DNA of 41,178 nucleotides from Clostridia bacterium (GTDB taxonomy: Bacteria; Bacillota; Clostridia; Oscillospirales; Acutalibacteraceae), in the NCBI GenBank assembly GCA_017516745.1, contig JAFXBF010000024.1, forward strand, positions 1-41,178, given 5' to 3'. How positions within the stretch are numbered: position 1 is the stretch's first letter; each line of letters begins with the position of its first letter. Positions 7,084 through 15,332 of this stretch are shown one piece after another. Both the position numbers and the translations under genes were made by a program. The notes under the pieces are model-generated. The model saw nothing but the letters and a program-made list of their open reading frames with translations, searched no databases and was not told the DNA's origin.

Positions 7084-9369
7084 ATGGTTAACAATTCTTA
7101 TGAAAACAAATTAGTAGAGGTGTCCGAGCGAATTAAAGAGCTTCGCAACATTTACAACCTATCCGATGTTGAAATGGCTGAAAAAACAGGTGTAAGCCTT
7201 GAAGAATATCTTGCATATGAAAAAGGTATGGAAGATATGCCTTTCTCATTTGTTCATAAGTGCGCAATGGCCTTTGGCGTTGAGCTTACAGACCTTCTTG
7301 AGGGTCAGAGCGCAAAGCTCACAACCTATAACGTTACAAGACGCGGTCAGGGCCAGGTAACCGCTAATGAAGAAGGTATTCTCATTCAGAACCTTGCTCC
7401 AAAGTTCAAGAATAAGCTTGCTAATCCCTATTGGGTAAAATACGAATATTCAAGCGAGCTGCAGACAAAACCGATTGAGGTTACAACTCACTCCGGTCAG
7501 GAATTTGACCTTGTTGTCAAGGGCTCTCTTAAAATCCGTGTCGGCGACCACGTGGAAATTCTTCACGAGGGCGACAGTATATTCTATAACAGCTCAATTC
7601 CTCACGGTATGATAGCTGTTGACGGTGAGGACTGTTTGTTCCTTGCTATGGTTATGGCTGAAGACGAAAAGCTTGCAGATAACCATATGAGCACTGTCAA
7701 TACAGGCAAATCCACCGCAGAAGAAAAGCTTATCTGCGATAAATTCATTACAACAACGGTTGATGAAAACGGTGTTTGTAATCATATTAAGTTCAATAAC
7801 GAAGATAAATTCAACTTCGCATTTGATGTTATTGATGAAATCGGCAGAAACTATCCCGAGAAGGTGGCTATGATACATATCGCAGAGGATATGACAGAGC
7901 GTAAATTCACCTTTAAAGATATAAAAGAATATTCTTCACAGGCAGCAAACTATTTTAAATCCTTAGGCATCAAAAAAGGTGACAGGGTTCTTCTTGTGCT
8001 AAAACGCAACTATCAGTTCTGGTTTGCTATCCTCGGTCTTCATAAGCTCGGTGCAATTGCAATCCCTGCGACAAATCAGCTTGTTGTTCACGATTATGAA
8101 TACCGTTTCAATGCAGCCGGTGTAAGTGCAGTTGTAGTTACTGCAGACGGTAAAGCAACCGATTACATTGACGAGGCTCAGAAAAACTGTCCTACCCTTA
8201 AGACGAAAATTGTTGCTAACGGCTCAAAAGAGGGCTGGCATAATTTCGATGAAGAGTTCGGTCTTTTCAGCAGAAGATTCGTTCGTGAGGCTGATTCAGC
8301 CTGCGGTGATGACCCGATGATTATGCTCTTCACCTCGGGCACAACGGGATATCCGAAAATTGCGGCTCACAGCCATAAATATCCTTTGGGACATTTCATT
8401 ACGGCTAAATACTGGCACTGCGTACAGCGTGACGGCGTTCATTTCACAATTTCGGAAACAGGCTGGGGCAAGGCACTGTGGGGTAAGCTTTACGGTCAGT
8501 GGCTTTGCGAGGGCTGTGTATTCGTATATGACTTTGAGCGCTTTGATGCTTCAAAGATTCTTCCGATGTTTGCAAAATACAACATCACAACCTTCTGTGC
8601 ACCGCCCACAATGTACAGAATGCTTATCAAGCAGGATATTTCGCAATACGATTTATCCTCAATAAAACACGCAACTACTGCCGGTGAAGCTCTTAACCCG
8701 GAGGTTTTCAAGCAGTTTGAAAAAGCAACGGGCTTAAGAATTCACGAGGGCTTCGGTCAGACCGAAACAACCCTTTCCATTGCAAACCTTAACGGCACGA
8801 AAATCAAAATCGGTGCTATGGGTAAGCCTACACCGCTTTATGATATTGATGTTGTTGACCCTGACGGCAATTCCGTTGCAGACGGTGAAACCGGCGAAAT
8901 CGTTGTAAGATTAGGCGATAAAAATCCGTGCGGACTCTTCCTGGGCTATTATATGGGCTCTTATGTGGATGAGGAAAAAACCGGGGAGGCTATGCACGAC
9001 GGCCTTTATCACACCGGTGATACCGCCTGGCGTGATGAAGACGGATATCTCTGGTACGTCGGCCGAGTTGATGACGTTATCAAATCATCAGGCTACCGTA
9101 TCGGCCCGTTTGAAATAGAAAACGTTATTATGGAACTTCCGTATGTTCTTGAATGCGGTGTTTCCGCTGCTCCCGATGAGGTTCGTGGTCAGGTTGTCAA
9201 AGCAAGCATTGTTCTTACAAAGGGCACGGAGCCGACGGAGGAGCTCAAGAAAGAAATTCAGGAATACGTCAAGAAAAATACAGCTCCCTATAAATATCCG
9301 AGAATTGTTGTCTTCAGAGATGAGCTTCCGAAAACAATCAGCGGAAAAATCATGAGAAACAAGCTTTGA
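7084..9369 (+). CDS. XRE-cupin-acyl-CoA synthetase fusion (candidate 2-methylbutyrate-CoA ligase)
   Basis: The 761-residue protein has three parts. Residues 15-73 are an XRE-type helix-turn-helix (LSDVEMAEKTGVSLEEYLAY). Residues 100-192 are a cupin barrel (GQEFDLVVKG, HEGDSIFY, PHGMIAV). Residues 235-761 are an AMP-forming acyl-CoA synthetase of the medium-chain (MACS) type, with FTSGTTGYPK (416-425), GWGKALWGKLYGQW, GFGQTE, the YVGRVDDVIKSSGYRIGP hinge region and lysine K755 in ISGKIMRNKL. The start ATG follows GAAAGGGTG. It is transcribed alone from an Ile T-box leader, with a separate promoter before the next gene. From the specifier I infer 2-methylbutyrate, the isoleucine skeleton, as substrate. 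XRE-cupin proteins are normally stand-alone regulators, so this may combine sensing, DNA binding and catalysis; that is inference. Confidence 0.88.
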   Translation: MVNNSYENKLVEVSERIKELRNIYNLSDVEMAEKTGVSLEEYLAYEKGMEDMPFSFVHKCAMAFGVELTDLLEGQSAKLTTYNVTRRGQGQVTANEEGILIQNLAPKFKNKLANPYWVKYEYSSELQTKPIEVTTHSGQEFDLVVKGSLKIRVGDHVEILHEGDSIFYNSSIPHGMIAVDGEDCLFLAMVMAEDEKLADNHMSTVNTGKSTAEEKLICDKFITTTVDENGVCNHIKFNNEDKFNFAFDVIDEIGRNYPEKVAMIHIAEDMTERKFTFKDIKEYSSQAANYFKSLGIKKGDRVLLVLKRNYQFWFAILGLHKLGAIAIPATNQLVVHDYEYRFNAAGVSAVVVTADGKATDYIDEAQKNCPTLKTKIVANGSKEGWHNFDEEFGLFSRRFVREADSACGDDPMIMLFTSGTTGYPKIAAHSHKYPLGHFITAKYWHCVQRDGVHFTISETGWGKALWGKLYGQWLCEGCVFVYDFERFDASKILPMFAKYNITTFCAPPTMYRMLIKQDISQYDLSSIKHATTAGEALNPEVFKQFEKATGLRIHEGFGQTETTLSIANLNGTKIKIGAMGKPTPLYDIDVVDPDGNSVADGETGEIVVRLGDKNPCGLFLGYYMGSYVDEEKTGEAMHDGLYHTGDTAWRDEDGYLWYVGRVDDVIKSSGYRIGPFEIENVIMELPYVLECGVSAAPDEVRGQVVKASIVLTKGTEPTEELKKEIQEYVKKNTAPYKYPRIVVFRDELPKTISGKIMRNKL

Positions 9370-9390
9370 TTTATATATAAAAAATTACTA

Positions 9391-9419
9391 TTGACTTTTC
9401 AATATAATTGTGGTATCTT
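9391..9419 (+). promoter_or_regulatory. Promoter of the Val T-box operon
   Basis: TTGACT (9391-9396) and TATCTT (9414-9419) are 17 bases apart, right after the first fusion gene and before the second T-box. The long downstream operon therefore has its own promoter. Confidence 0.7.
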
Positions 9420-9424
9420 TGAGT

Positions 9425-9697
9425 GAGTTGAATATTAAAGGCGTTGAAGAAAAGGGCACGGTATACCGAGCTTTCAGAGAAATGACGGTCGGTGCAAGTC
9501 ATAGCAAGGTTTCCGGTGTTTGTAGTTTCCGAGCCGGGAGGAAGAAAGGCGTTTGTGCTCAGTAGAACCTCTCCGTGATTGCTGCGTAAATGCATAGAGG
9601 TTGACAGACCTTGAGAGGGGCAGTTCTTACTGCAATTTGAGTGGTACCGCGGGTTAGCTATAACTCGTCTCAAAGAATATCTTTGGGACGGGTTTTT
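9425..9697 (+). promoter_or_regulatory. T-box riboswitch, specifier GTA (Val)
   Basis: The leader has a Stem I with an AGAGAAATGACGGTCGGTGCAAG bulge and distal-loop region, CTCAGTAGAACCTCTCC in the middle, the T-box TGGTACCGCGG (9642-9652) and a terminator. Six bases before the Stem I GAG lies GTA (9522-9524), a valine codon. It would place the second fusion, the VOR complex and the aminotransferase under control of uncharged tRNA-Val. Confidence 0.82.
9665..9697 (+). terminator. T-box-controlled terminator (Val leader)
   Basis: CGTCTCAAAG pairs with CTTTGGGACG (one G-T pair) and is followed by GGTTTTT. It lies between the T-box and the ribosome binding site of the second fusion gene. Confidence 0.88.
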
Positions 9698-9730
9698 ACG
9701 TTTTGTCCCATAAAACAGGAGGATAAATCA

Positions 9731-12022
9731 ATGGAGAAAATGACGGGTCTTGATTATAAAATCAAGGAAATGGCCGCCAGAATCAGAGAGCTTCGTGAAA
9801 TTGAAGGGTATACCGCTGTTCAGATGGCGGAGAAAACAGGCGTTTCCGAAAGTGAATATCTTGCTTGCGAAAACGGTGAAAGCGACCTTAACTTTGCTTT
9901 TATTTACCGTTGTGCATTGGCATTCAACGTTGACGTTTCAAGTATCATTGAGGGTAGCACACCCAAGCTTACAAACTATGTTTTCACAAAATCAGGCAAG
10001 GGTCAGAAAATTGAAAAAGCGCACGGTATGACATATTTCAACCTTGCCGCAAAATTCAAAAACAAAATTGCCGAGCCTCTTTTTGTTGAAGCTACATACA
10101 GCGAAGAAAACCAGAACAAGGATATTGAGCTTACGTCTCACGACGGTCAGGAGCTTGATATTGTTATTGAAGGCAAGCTCAAGGTTCAGGTTGGCGAACA
10201 CTCGGAAATTCTCGGCCCCGGCGACAGCATATATTACGACTCGCTTACTCCTCACGGTATGATTGCCGTTGACGGTAAGGATTGTACCTTCTACGCTATC
10301 GTTCTTAATCCGTCAGGTGAGCCTATCCCTGAGCTTCAGCCTGCAAAAACCGTTAAAGATACAAAGTCGGCAACGGTTAAGGATACCAAAGAGCGTATTT
10401 ACAAAAATTATGTTGATGTTGTTGAAAACGAAAACGGAACTCCGACATCAATTAAATTTAAAAATACGGAAAAGTTTAATTTTGCTTTTGACCTTGTAGA
10501 TGAGCTTGCAGACAAAGAGCCGGAAAAGCTTGCAATGCTTCACATCTCACGTGATAAAACAGAAAGACGAATCACATTTAAGGATATGAAAAAGGGCTCT
10601 GCTCAGGCAGCTAACTATTTCAAATCCCTTGGTATTAAAAAAGGCGACAGAGTTATGCTCGTTCTCAAGCGCCATTATCAGTATTGGTATGCTATGATTG
10701 GCCTTAATAAGCTCGGTGCCGTTGCAATTCCCGCACCTAATCAGCTTCAGGAGCACGACTTTGAGTACCGTTTTCAGGCGGCAGGCGTAAAGGCTATTCT
10801 TTGCACTGCAGATGGTGATACTGCCCATCAGGTAGATTTGGCTGCCAAAACCTGTCCTTCACTTGAACACAAAATTATTGTCAACGGTGAAAGGGAAGGC
10901 TGGAGAAACTTCGACGAGGAAAGAGTTCTTTACAGCACTCACTACGAAAGAGCCGAGAATGCTCCCGGCGGAGATGACCTTATGCTTATGTTCTTCACAT
11001 CGGGCACAACAGGCTATCCGAAGATTGCAGCTCACAACTATAAATATGCTTTAGGTCATTTCCATACGGCAAAGTATTGGCACAATGTTGACCCCGACGG
11101 TCTTCATTTTACAATTTCCGATACGGGCTGGGCTAAGTCAATGTGGGGCAAGCTTTACGGCCAGTGGCTTTGTGAGGCGGCAACCTTCGTTTACGACTTT
11201 GACAGGTTTGATGCAGCAGATATTTTACCGATGTTTGCAAAGCATCATATCACATCGTTCTGCGCACCGCCGACGATGCTCAGAATGATGATAAAGCAGG
11301 ATATTTCAAATTACGATTTCTCATCTGTCAAGCATATGACAACGGCAGGTGAGGCTCTTAACCCCGAGGTTTACCGCCAGTTTGAAAAAGCAACAGGTCT
11401 TCAGATTCTGGAGGGCTTCGGTCAGACCGAAAGCACAATGATTATCGGCAATATGACCGGCGCAGACCATAAAATCGGCTCAATGGGTAAACCTGCTCCG
11501 ATTTATGACGTTAAGCTTGTTGATAACGATGGCAATGAGGTTCCCGTCGGTGAAAACGGCGAAATCGTTGTCAACGTCAAGGACGGCGCTCCCTGCGGCT
11601 TGTTTACTGGCTATTATAACGATGAAGCCAAAACCAAAGAAGTCTGGCATGACGGCTTCTATCATACCGGTGACGTTGCTTGGCGAGATGAAGACGGCTT
11701 CTATTGGTACGTCGGCCGTGTTGATGATGTTATCAAATCCTCCGGTTACCGCATCGGCCCGTTTGAAATTGAAAGCGTTATTATGGAGCTTCCTTACGTT
11801 CTTGAGTGCGGTGTTTCAGCCGCTCCCGATGAGGTACGTGGTCAGGTTGTAAAGGCAAGCATAGTTCTTGTCAAGGGCACGGAGCCGACAGAAGAGCTTA
11901 AAAAAGCTATTCAGCAGTACGTTAAGGAGAAAACTGCTCCTTACAAATATCCGAGAATTGTTGTATTCAGAGACGAGCTTCCGAAAACAACAAGCGGTAA
12001 GATAATGAGAAACAAATTATAA
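9731..12022 (+). CDS. XRE-cupin-acyl-CoA synthetase fusion (candidate isobutyrate-CoA ligase)
   Basis: This 763-residue protein is a paralogue of the protein at 7084, with the same order: helix-turn-helix (about 17-72), cupin (about 105-195), a linker with repeated VKDTK units, then a MACS-type acyl-CoA synthetase (FTSGTTGYPK, GWAKSMWGKLYGQW, GFGQTE, K757 in TSGKIMRNKL). The open frame runs upstream into the T-box terminator, so the start is the ATG at 9731 after AGGAGG. The last 100 residues are almost identical to the paralogue at the protein level, while the acyl-pocket region differs (GWAKSMWG against GWGKALWG). It is the first gene of an operon with VOR and branched-chain aminotransferase genes under a Val T-box. 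I infer isobutyrate, the valine skeleton, as substrate. Confidence 0.88.
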   Translation: MEKMTGLDYKIKEMAARIRELREIEGYTAVQMAEKTGVSESEYLACENGESDLNFAFIYRCALAFNVDVSSIIEGSTPKLTNYVFTKSGKGQKIEKAHGMTYFNLAAKFKNKIAEPLFVEATYSEENQNKDIELTSHDGQELDIVIEGKLKVQVGEHSEILGPGDSIYYDSLTPHGMIAVDGKDCTFYAIVLNPSGEPIPELQPAKTVKDTKSATVKDTKERIYKNYVDVVENENGTPTSIKFKNTEKFNFAFDLVDELADKEPEKLAMLHISRDKTERRITFKDMKKGSAQAANYFKSLGIKKGDRVMLVLKRHYQYWYAMIGLNKLGAVAIPAPNQLQEHDFEYRFQAAGVKAILCTADGDTAHQVDLAAKTCPSLEHKIIVNGEREGWRNFDEERVLYSTHYERAENAPGGDDLMLMFFTSGTTGYPKIAAHNYKYALGHFHTAKYWHNVDPDGLHFTISDTGWAKSMWGKLYGQWLCEAATFVYDFDRFDAADILPMFAKHHITSFCAPPTMLRMMIKQDISNYDFSSVKHMTTAGEALNPEVYRQFEKATGLQILEGFGQTESTMIIGNMTGADHKIGSMGKPAPIYDVKLVDNDGNEVPVGENGEIVVNVKDGAPCGLFTGYYNDEAKTKEVWHDGFYHTGDVAWRDEDGFYWYVGRVDDVIKSSGYRIGPFEIESVIMELPYVLECGVSAAPDEVRGQVVKASIVLVKGTEPTEELKKAIQQYVKEKTAPYKYPRIVVFRDELPKTTSGKIMRNKL

Positions 12023-12041
12023 TTCATAAGAGGTGATTAAG

Positions 12042-12704
12042 GTGCAAAGCAAGCGTATAACGTTATTCGCAGGTCATTACGGCTCGGGCAAAACAAACAT
12101 AGCGGTAAACTTCGCTTTCTATCTTAAAAATCTCGGTAAGGATGTTGTCGTTGCAGACCTTGATATTGTTAACCCTTATTTTCGCACAAGAGACAGTATT
12201 GACGAGCTGACTAAGGCAGGAATACGTCTTATATCCTCGGCGTTTGCTTCATCCAACGTGGATTTACCTGCGTTGCCCCAGGAAGTTTATTCAATTTTTG
12301 ACAAACAGGGAGAAAGTGCTATAATGGATATCGGCGGCGATGACCGTGGCGCTTATGCTTTAGGCCGTTATGCCGATTACATCAAAAACGAGAACGACTA
12401 TGAAATGCTTTTCGTTTTTAATAAGTACAGACCTCTTACTCCTACGGCAGAGGATGCTCTTGAAATTATGCGGGAGATAGAAGCGGCCTGTAAAATCAGC
12501 TTCACCGCCATTGTTAACAATTCCAACCTTGGTGAAATTACAACAGCAGAAGATGTTTTAAGCTCTGTTGAGGAGGCGGAGAGGTTAAGTGAAATTTCTC
12601 AGCTTCCCGTAAAAATGACAACGGTAACGGCGAATTTAGTTAATAATCTCAACGGAAAGATTTCAAACCTGTTTCCGCTGACTTTACAAAATAAGATAGT
12701 ATAA
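12042..12704 (+). CDS. ParA/MinD-like P-loop ATPase of unknown role
   Basis: This is a 220-residue P-loop protein with Walker A GHYGSGKT (residues 11-18), a Walker B-like DLDIVNPYF segment, and the MDIGGDDRGAYAL and FVFNKYRPLT segments expected of SIMIBI-class ATPases. The lysine typical of the deviant Walker A (KGGxGKT) is missing. I prefer the GTG at 12042, spaced 6 bases from AGAGGTGA, over the GTG at 12033 that lies inside that site. It lies between the acyl-CoA synthetase and the ferredoxin genes in the Val operon. A role in iron-sulfur or cofactor assembly for the oxidoreductase is possible but is only inferred from position. Confidence 0.75.
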   Translation: MQSKRITLFAGHYGSGKTNIAVNFAFYLKNLGKDVVVADLDIVNPYFRTRDSIDELTKAGIRLISSAFASSNVDLPALPQEVYSIFDKQGESAIMDIGGDDRGAYALGRYADYIKNENDYEMLFVFNKYRPLTPTAEDALEIMREIEAACKISFTAIVNNSNLGEITTAEDVLSSVEEAERLSEISQLPVKMTTVTANLVNNLNGKISNLFPLTLQNKIV

Positions 12705-12733
12705 GAGATTTTTTCTTGAATGGAGGCAAAAAA

Positions 12734-12940
12734 ATGGCAAAAGTAACATTCGCAGAAAATGTGTGCAAGGGCTGTGGCTTATGTGTCACGGTTTGTCCTA
12801 AAAAAATAGTAGAGCTTGACTCTGCAAAGCTTAATGCAAAAGGGCATCATCCTGCTCATTGTATTGATGAGAGTCAGTGCATCGGTTGTGCTTTCTGCGC
12901 AACAATGTGCCCTGACTGTGCAATTACGGTTGAAAGGTAA
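12734..12940 (+). CDS. 2x[4Fe-4S] ferredoxin subunit of the 2-oxoacid oxidoreductase (VOR delta-like)
   Basis: The 68-residue protein has two classical cluster motifs, CKGCGLCVTVCP and CIGCAFCATMCP. This matches the small ferredoxin-like subunit of VOR/KOR-type 2-oxoacid:ferredoxin oxidoreductases, which passes electrons between the thiamine-diphosphate centre and external ferredoxin. The ATG at 12734 follows TGGAGG; the earlier TTG in frame has no such site. It is 11 bases before the alpha-type subunit gene, so the four VOR genes form one translational block. Confidence 0.88.
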   Translation: MAKVTFAENVCKGCGLCVTVCPKKIVELDSAKLNAKGHHPAHCIDESQCIGCAFCATMCPDCAITVER

Positions 12941-12951
12941 GGTGAAAACAA

Positions 12952-14016
12952 ATGGGTGAGAAAGTATTGATGAAAGGTAACGAAGCTATTGCTGAAGCCG
13001 CAATCAGAGCAGGCTGTATGCATTACTTCGGTTATCCTATTACACCTCAGACAGAAATCGCTGCTTATATGGCAAAGCGTATGCCGAAGATTGGCGGTGT
13101 ATTCCTCCAGGCAGAAAGTGAGATTGCTGCCGTTAATATGGTTCTTGGCGTTGCCGCAACAGGTAAACGTGTTATGACGTCCTCGTCAAGCCCCGGAGTA
13201 TCTCTTAAGAGTGAAGGTATTTCATACCTTGCAGGCTCGGATCTTCCTGCTCTTATAGTTAATGTTCAGCGTGGCGGCCCCGGCCTTGGCGGTATTCAGC
13301 CTTCACAGTCGGATTATTTCCAGGCTGTTAAGGGCGGCAGCCACGGTGACTTCAAGAAGATTGTTCTTGCACCGTCATCGGTTCAGGAAATGGCCTCTCT
13401 GACTTCAACAGCATTTGACCTTGCAGATAAGTACAGAATGCCTGCCATGATTCTTGCAGACGGTACTATGGGTCAGATGATGGAGCCCGTTGAGCTGCCC
13501 GAGCCGAACGCAAAATCATTTGATAAGCCCTGGGCACTTACAGGCACAAAGGGCGAGAGAAAGCACAATATCGTCAACTCTCTTTACCTTAAGCCCGAGG
13601 AGCTTGAAAAGACAAACTTTGAGCGTTATGAGCGCTATAAGGAAATAGAAGAGAACGAGGTTCTTTACGAAGAGTACTTAATGGAGGATGCAGAAATCTG
13701 CGTTGTTTCTTTTGGCATCACAGCCCGTGTAGCCAAGAATGCAATCGTAGAAGCAAGAGCAAAGGGCATCAAGGTAGGTATGATTCGTCCTATCACACTC
13801 TGGCCGTTCCCCAACAAGGCTCTCAGAGCCGCTGCAGATAAATGCAAGGCATTTATTTCTGTAGAAATGAATATGGGTCAGATGATGGAAGATGTTCAGC
13901 TTGCAATCGAATGCAAGAAGCCCGTATATCTTTGCAACCGTGTAGGCGGTATGATTCCTTCCCCCGAAGAGGTTCTTGCAAAGATTGAAAGTGTCAATGA
14001 AGGAGGCGACAAATAA
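12952..14016 (+). CDS. vorB: 2-oxoacid:ferredoxin oxidoreductase, VorB/alpha-type subunit
   Basis: The 354-residue protein carries the pyruvate:ferredoxin oxidoreductase alpha-type domains: N-terminal [27 protein letters not shown], then [26 protein letters not shown] and [10 protein letters not shown], and a C-terminal domain II. It resembles 3-methyl-2-oxobutanoate (2-oxoisovalerate) oxidoreductase subunit VorB. With the next two subunits it interconverts branched 2-oxoacids and acyl-CoA plus CO2 with ferredoxin. In this context, between an acyl-CoA ligase and an aminotransferase under a T-box, the reductive carboxylation direction is more likely. Its stop TAA overlaps the next start by one base. 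Confidence 0.9.
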   Translation: MGEKVLMKGNEAIAEAAIRAGCMHYFGYPITPQTEIAAYMAKRMPKIGGVFLQAESEIAAVNMVLGVAATGKRVMTSSSSPGVSLKSEGISYLAGSDLPALIVNVQRGGPGLGGIQPSQSDYFQAVKGGSHGDFKKIVLAPSSVQEMASLTSTAFDLADKYRMPAMILADGTMGQMMEPVELPEPNAKSFDKPWALTGTKGERKHNIVNSLYLKPEELEKTNFERYERYKEIEENEVLYEEYLMEDAEICVVSFGITARVAKNAIVEARAKGIKVGMIRPITLWPFPNKALRAAADKCKAFISVEMNMGQMMEDVQLAIECKKPVYLCNRVGGMIPSPEEVLAKIESVNEGGDK

Positions 14017-14774
14017 TGGCTGTTGTATTTGAAAAACCCAAGTCATTAACTGATGCAACTCTTCACTATTGCCCGGGTTGCACACACGGTATTATTCACA
14101 GACTTGTTGCCGAGGCAATTGATGAGCTCGGTATTCAGGGCAGAACAATCGGTGTAGCACCCGTTGGCTGCTCGGTTATGGCTTACGATTATTTTGATGT
14201 AGATTTTGTTCAGGCTCCTCACGGCAGAGCACCGGCTGTTGCAACAGGTGTTAAGCGTGCAGACCCTGAAAACAATATTGTATTTACATACCAGGGCGAC
14301 GGTGACCTTGCTGCTATCGGTACTGCAGAGACAGTTCATGCGGCGGCAAGAAGAGAAAATATTACGGTTATTTTCGTCAACAACGCTATTTACGGTATGA
14401 CAGGCGGCCAGATGGCTCCGACGACTCTTCCCGGTCAGGTAACCCAGACCTCTCCTTATGGCAGAGACGTTGAAACAGTAGGCTATCCCATCAAGGTCTG
14501 CGAGCTCCTTTCACAGGTAGACGGTGCGGTATATCTTGAAAGAGTTTCGGTTAACAACCCTGCAAACATCAAAAAGGCAAAGAAGGCAATTAAAAAGGCT
14601 TTCCAGAACCAGATTGAGGGCAAGGGCTTCTCACTTGTTGAGGTTGTTTCAACCTGTCCCACAAACTGGGGTATGACACCGGTAAAGGCACTTGAGTGGG
14701 TTGAGGAAAATATGCTTCCTTACTATCCTCTCGGTGTTTATAAAGATATCTATGCAGAAGAGGAGGCAAAATAA
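14016..14774 (+). CDS. vorA: 2-oxoacid:ferredoxin oxidoreductase, thiamine-diphosphate-binding beta subunit
   Basis: This is a 252-residue thiamine-diphosphate subunit. [16 protein letters not shown] near the N-terminus is the typical cysteine-containing start. The cofactor-binding signature is GDGDLAAIG followed by [17 protein letters not shown]. Substrate annotation as branched-chain type comes from the operon context; this subunit alone does not separate VOR from KOR. AAGGAGG lies inside the end of the preceding gene. Confidence 0.9.
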   Translation: MAVVFEKPKSLTDATLHYCPGCTHGIIHRLVAEAIDELGIQGRTIGVAPVGCSVMAYDYFDVDFVQAPHGRAPAVATGVKRADPENNIVFTYQGDGDLAAIGTAETVHAAARRENITVIFVNNAIYGMTGGQMAPTTLPGQVTQTSPYGRDVETVGYPIKVCELLSQVDGAVYLERVSVNNPANIKKAKKAIKKAFQNQIEGKGFSLVEVVSTCPTNWGMTPVKALEWVEENMLPYYPLGVYKDIYAEEEAK

Positions 14775-14775
14775 T

Positions 14776-15306
14776 ATGAGCTGTAATATTCTTTTTGCCG
14801 GCTTCGGCGGTCAGGGTATCCTTTTTGCAGGTAAATTTGTTGCATACAAGGGTCTTCTTGAAAATAAGCAGGTTTCCTGGCTTCCTTCCTACGGCCCTGA
14901 AATGCGTGGCGGTACAGCAAACTGCAGCGTTATCGTAAGTGATGAACCCATCGGTTCGCCAATCGTCAGCAATCCCGACGTTCTTGTGGCAATGAACCTT
15001 CCCTCGCTCGACAGATACGAAAACGAGGTCGTTTCCGGCGGTAAGATTTTTGTTGATTCAACACTTATTTCCCGTAAGGTTGAAAGAACGGATGTTGATG
15101 TCTACTACATTCCCGCAACGGAAATTGCAAACGAAAAAGGTATCAGTACACTTGCAAATATGATTATAACCGGCAAGCTTCTCAAGGAAGTTCCGTCACT
15201 CGGCTTTGACGGTATTGACGCACCCTTGGCAAAGGTTGTTTCTGCCCGCCATCAGGATCTTCTTGAGGTTAACAAAACAGCACTCAAGCTCGGCTATGAT
15301 TATTGA
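14776..15306 (+). CDS. vorC: 2-oxoacid:ferredoxin oxidoreductase, gamma subunit
   Basis: The 176-residue protein is of the POR/KOR gamma family, with [12 protein letters not shown] near the start and [18 protein letters not shown], both highly typical. The open frame extends upstream into the preceding gene, but the ATG at 14776 follows AGGAGG and gives the family's normal N-terminus. It completes a four-subunit VOR complex together with the ferredoxin subunit. Confidence 0.9.
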   Translation: MSCNILFAGFGGQGILFAGKFVAYKGLLENKQVSWLPSYGPEMRGGTANCSVIVSDEPIGSPIVSNPDVLVAMNLPSLDRYENEVVSGGKIFVDSTLISRKVERTDVDVYYIPATEIANEKGISTLANMIITGKLLKEVPSLGFDGIDAPLAKVVSARHQDLLEVNKTALKLGYDY

Positions 15307-15332
15307 GATTAATTGAAAAGAGGTATTTTTCA

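Noticed and set aside
9641-9730. Upstream start of the second fusion protein
   Set aside because: It would place codons inside the T-box and terminator. The ATG at 9731 has AGGAGG and aligns with the paralogue.
9061-12022. Recent gene conversion between the 3' ends of the two fusion genes
   Set aside because: The proteins are nearly identical there, but the DNA differs at many synonymous sites, so protein-level selection explains the similarity better.
12952-15306. VOR genes as a degradative branched-chain amino acid pathway
   Set aside because: The T-box control and the co-transcribed acid-activating ligase and aminotransferase fit synthesis better, although the reaction is reversible and degradation is not excluded.
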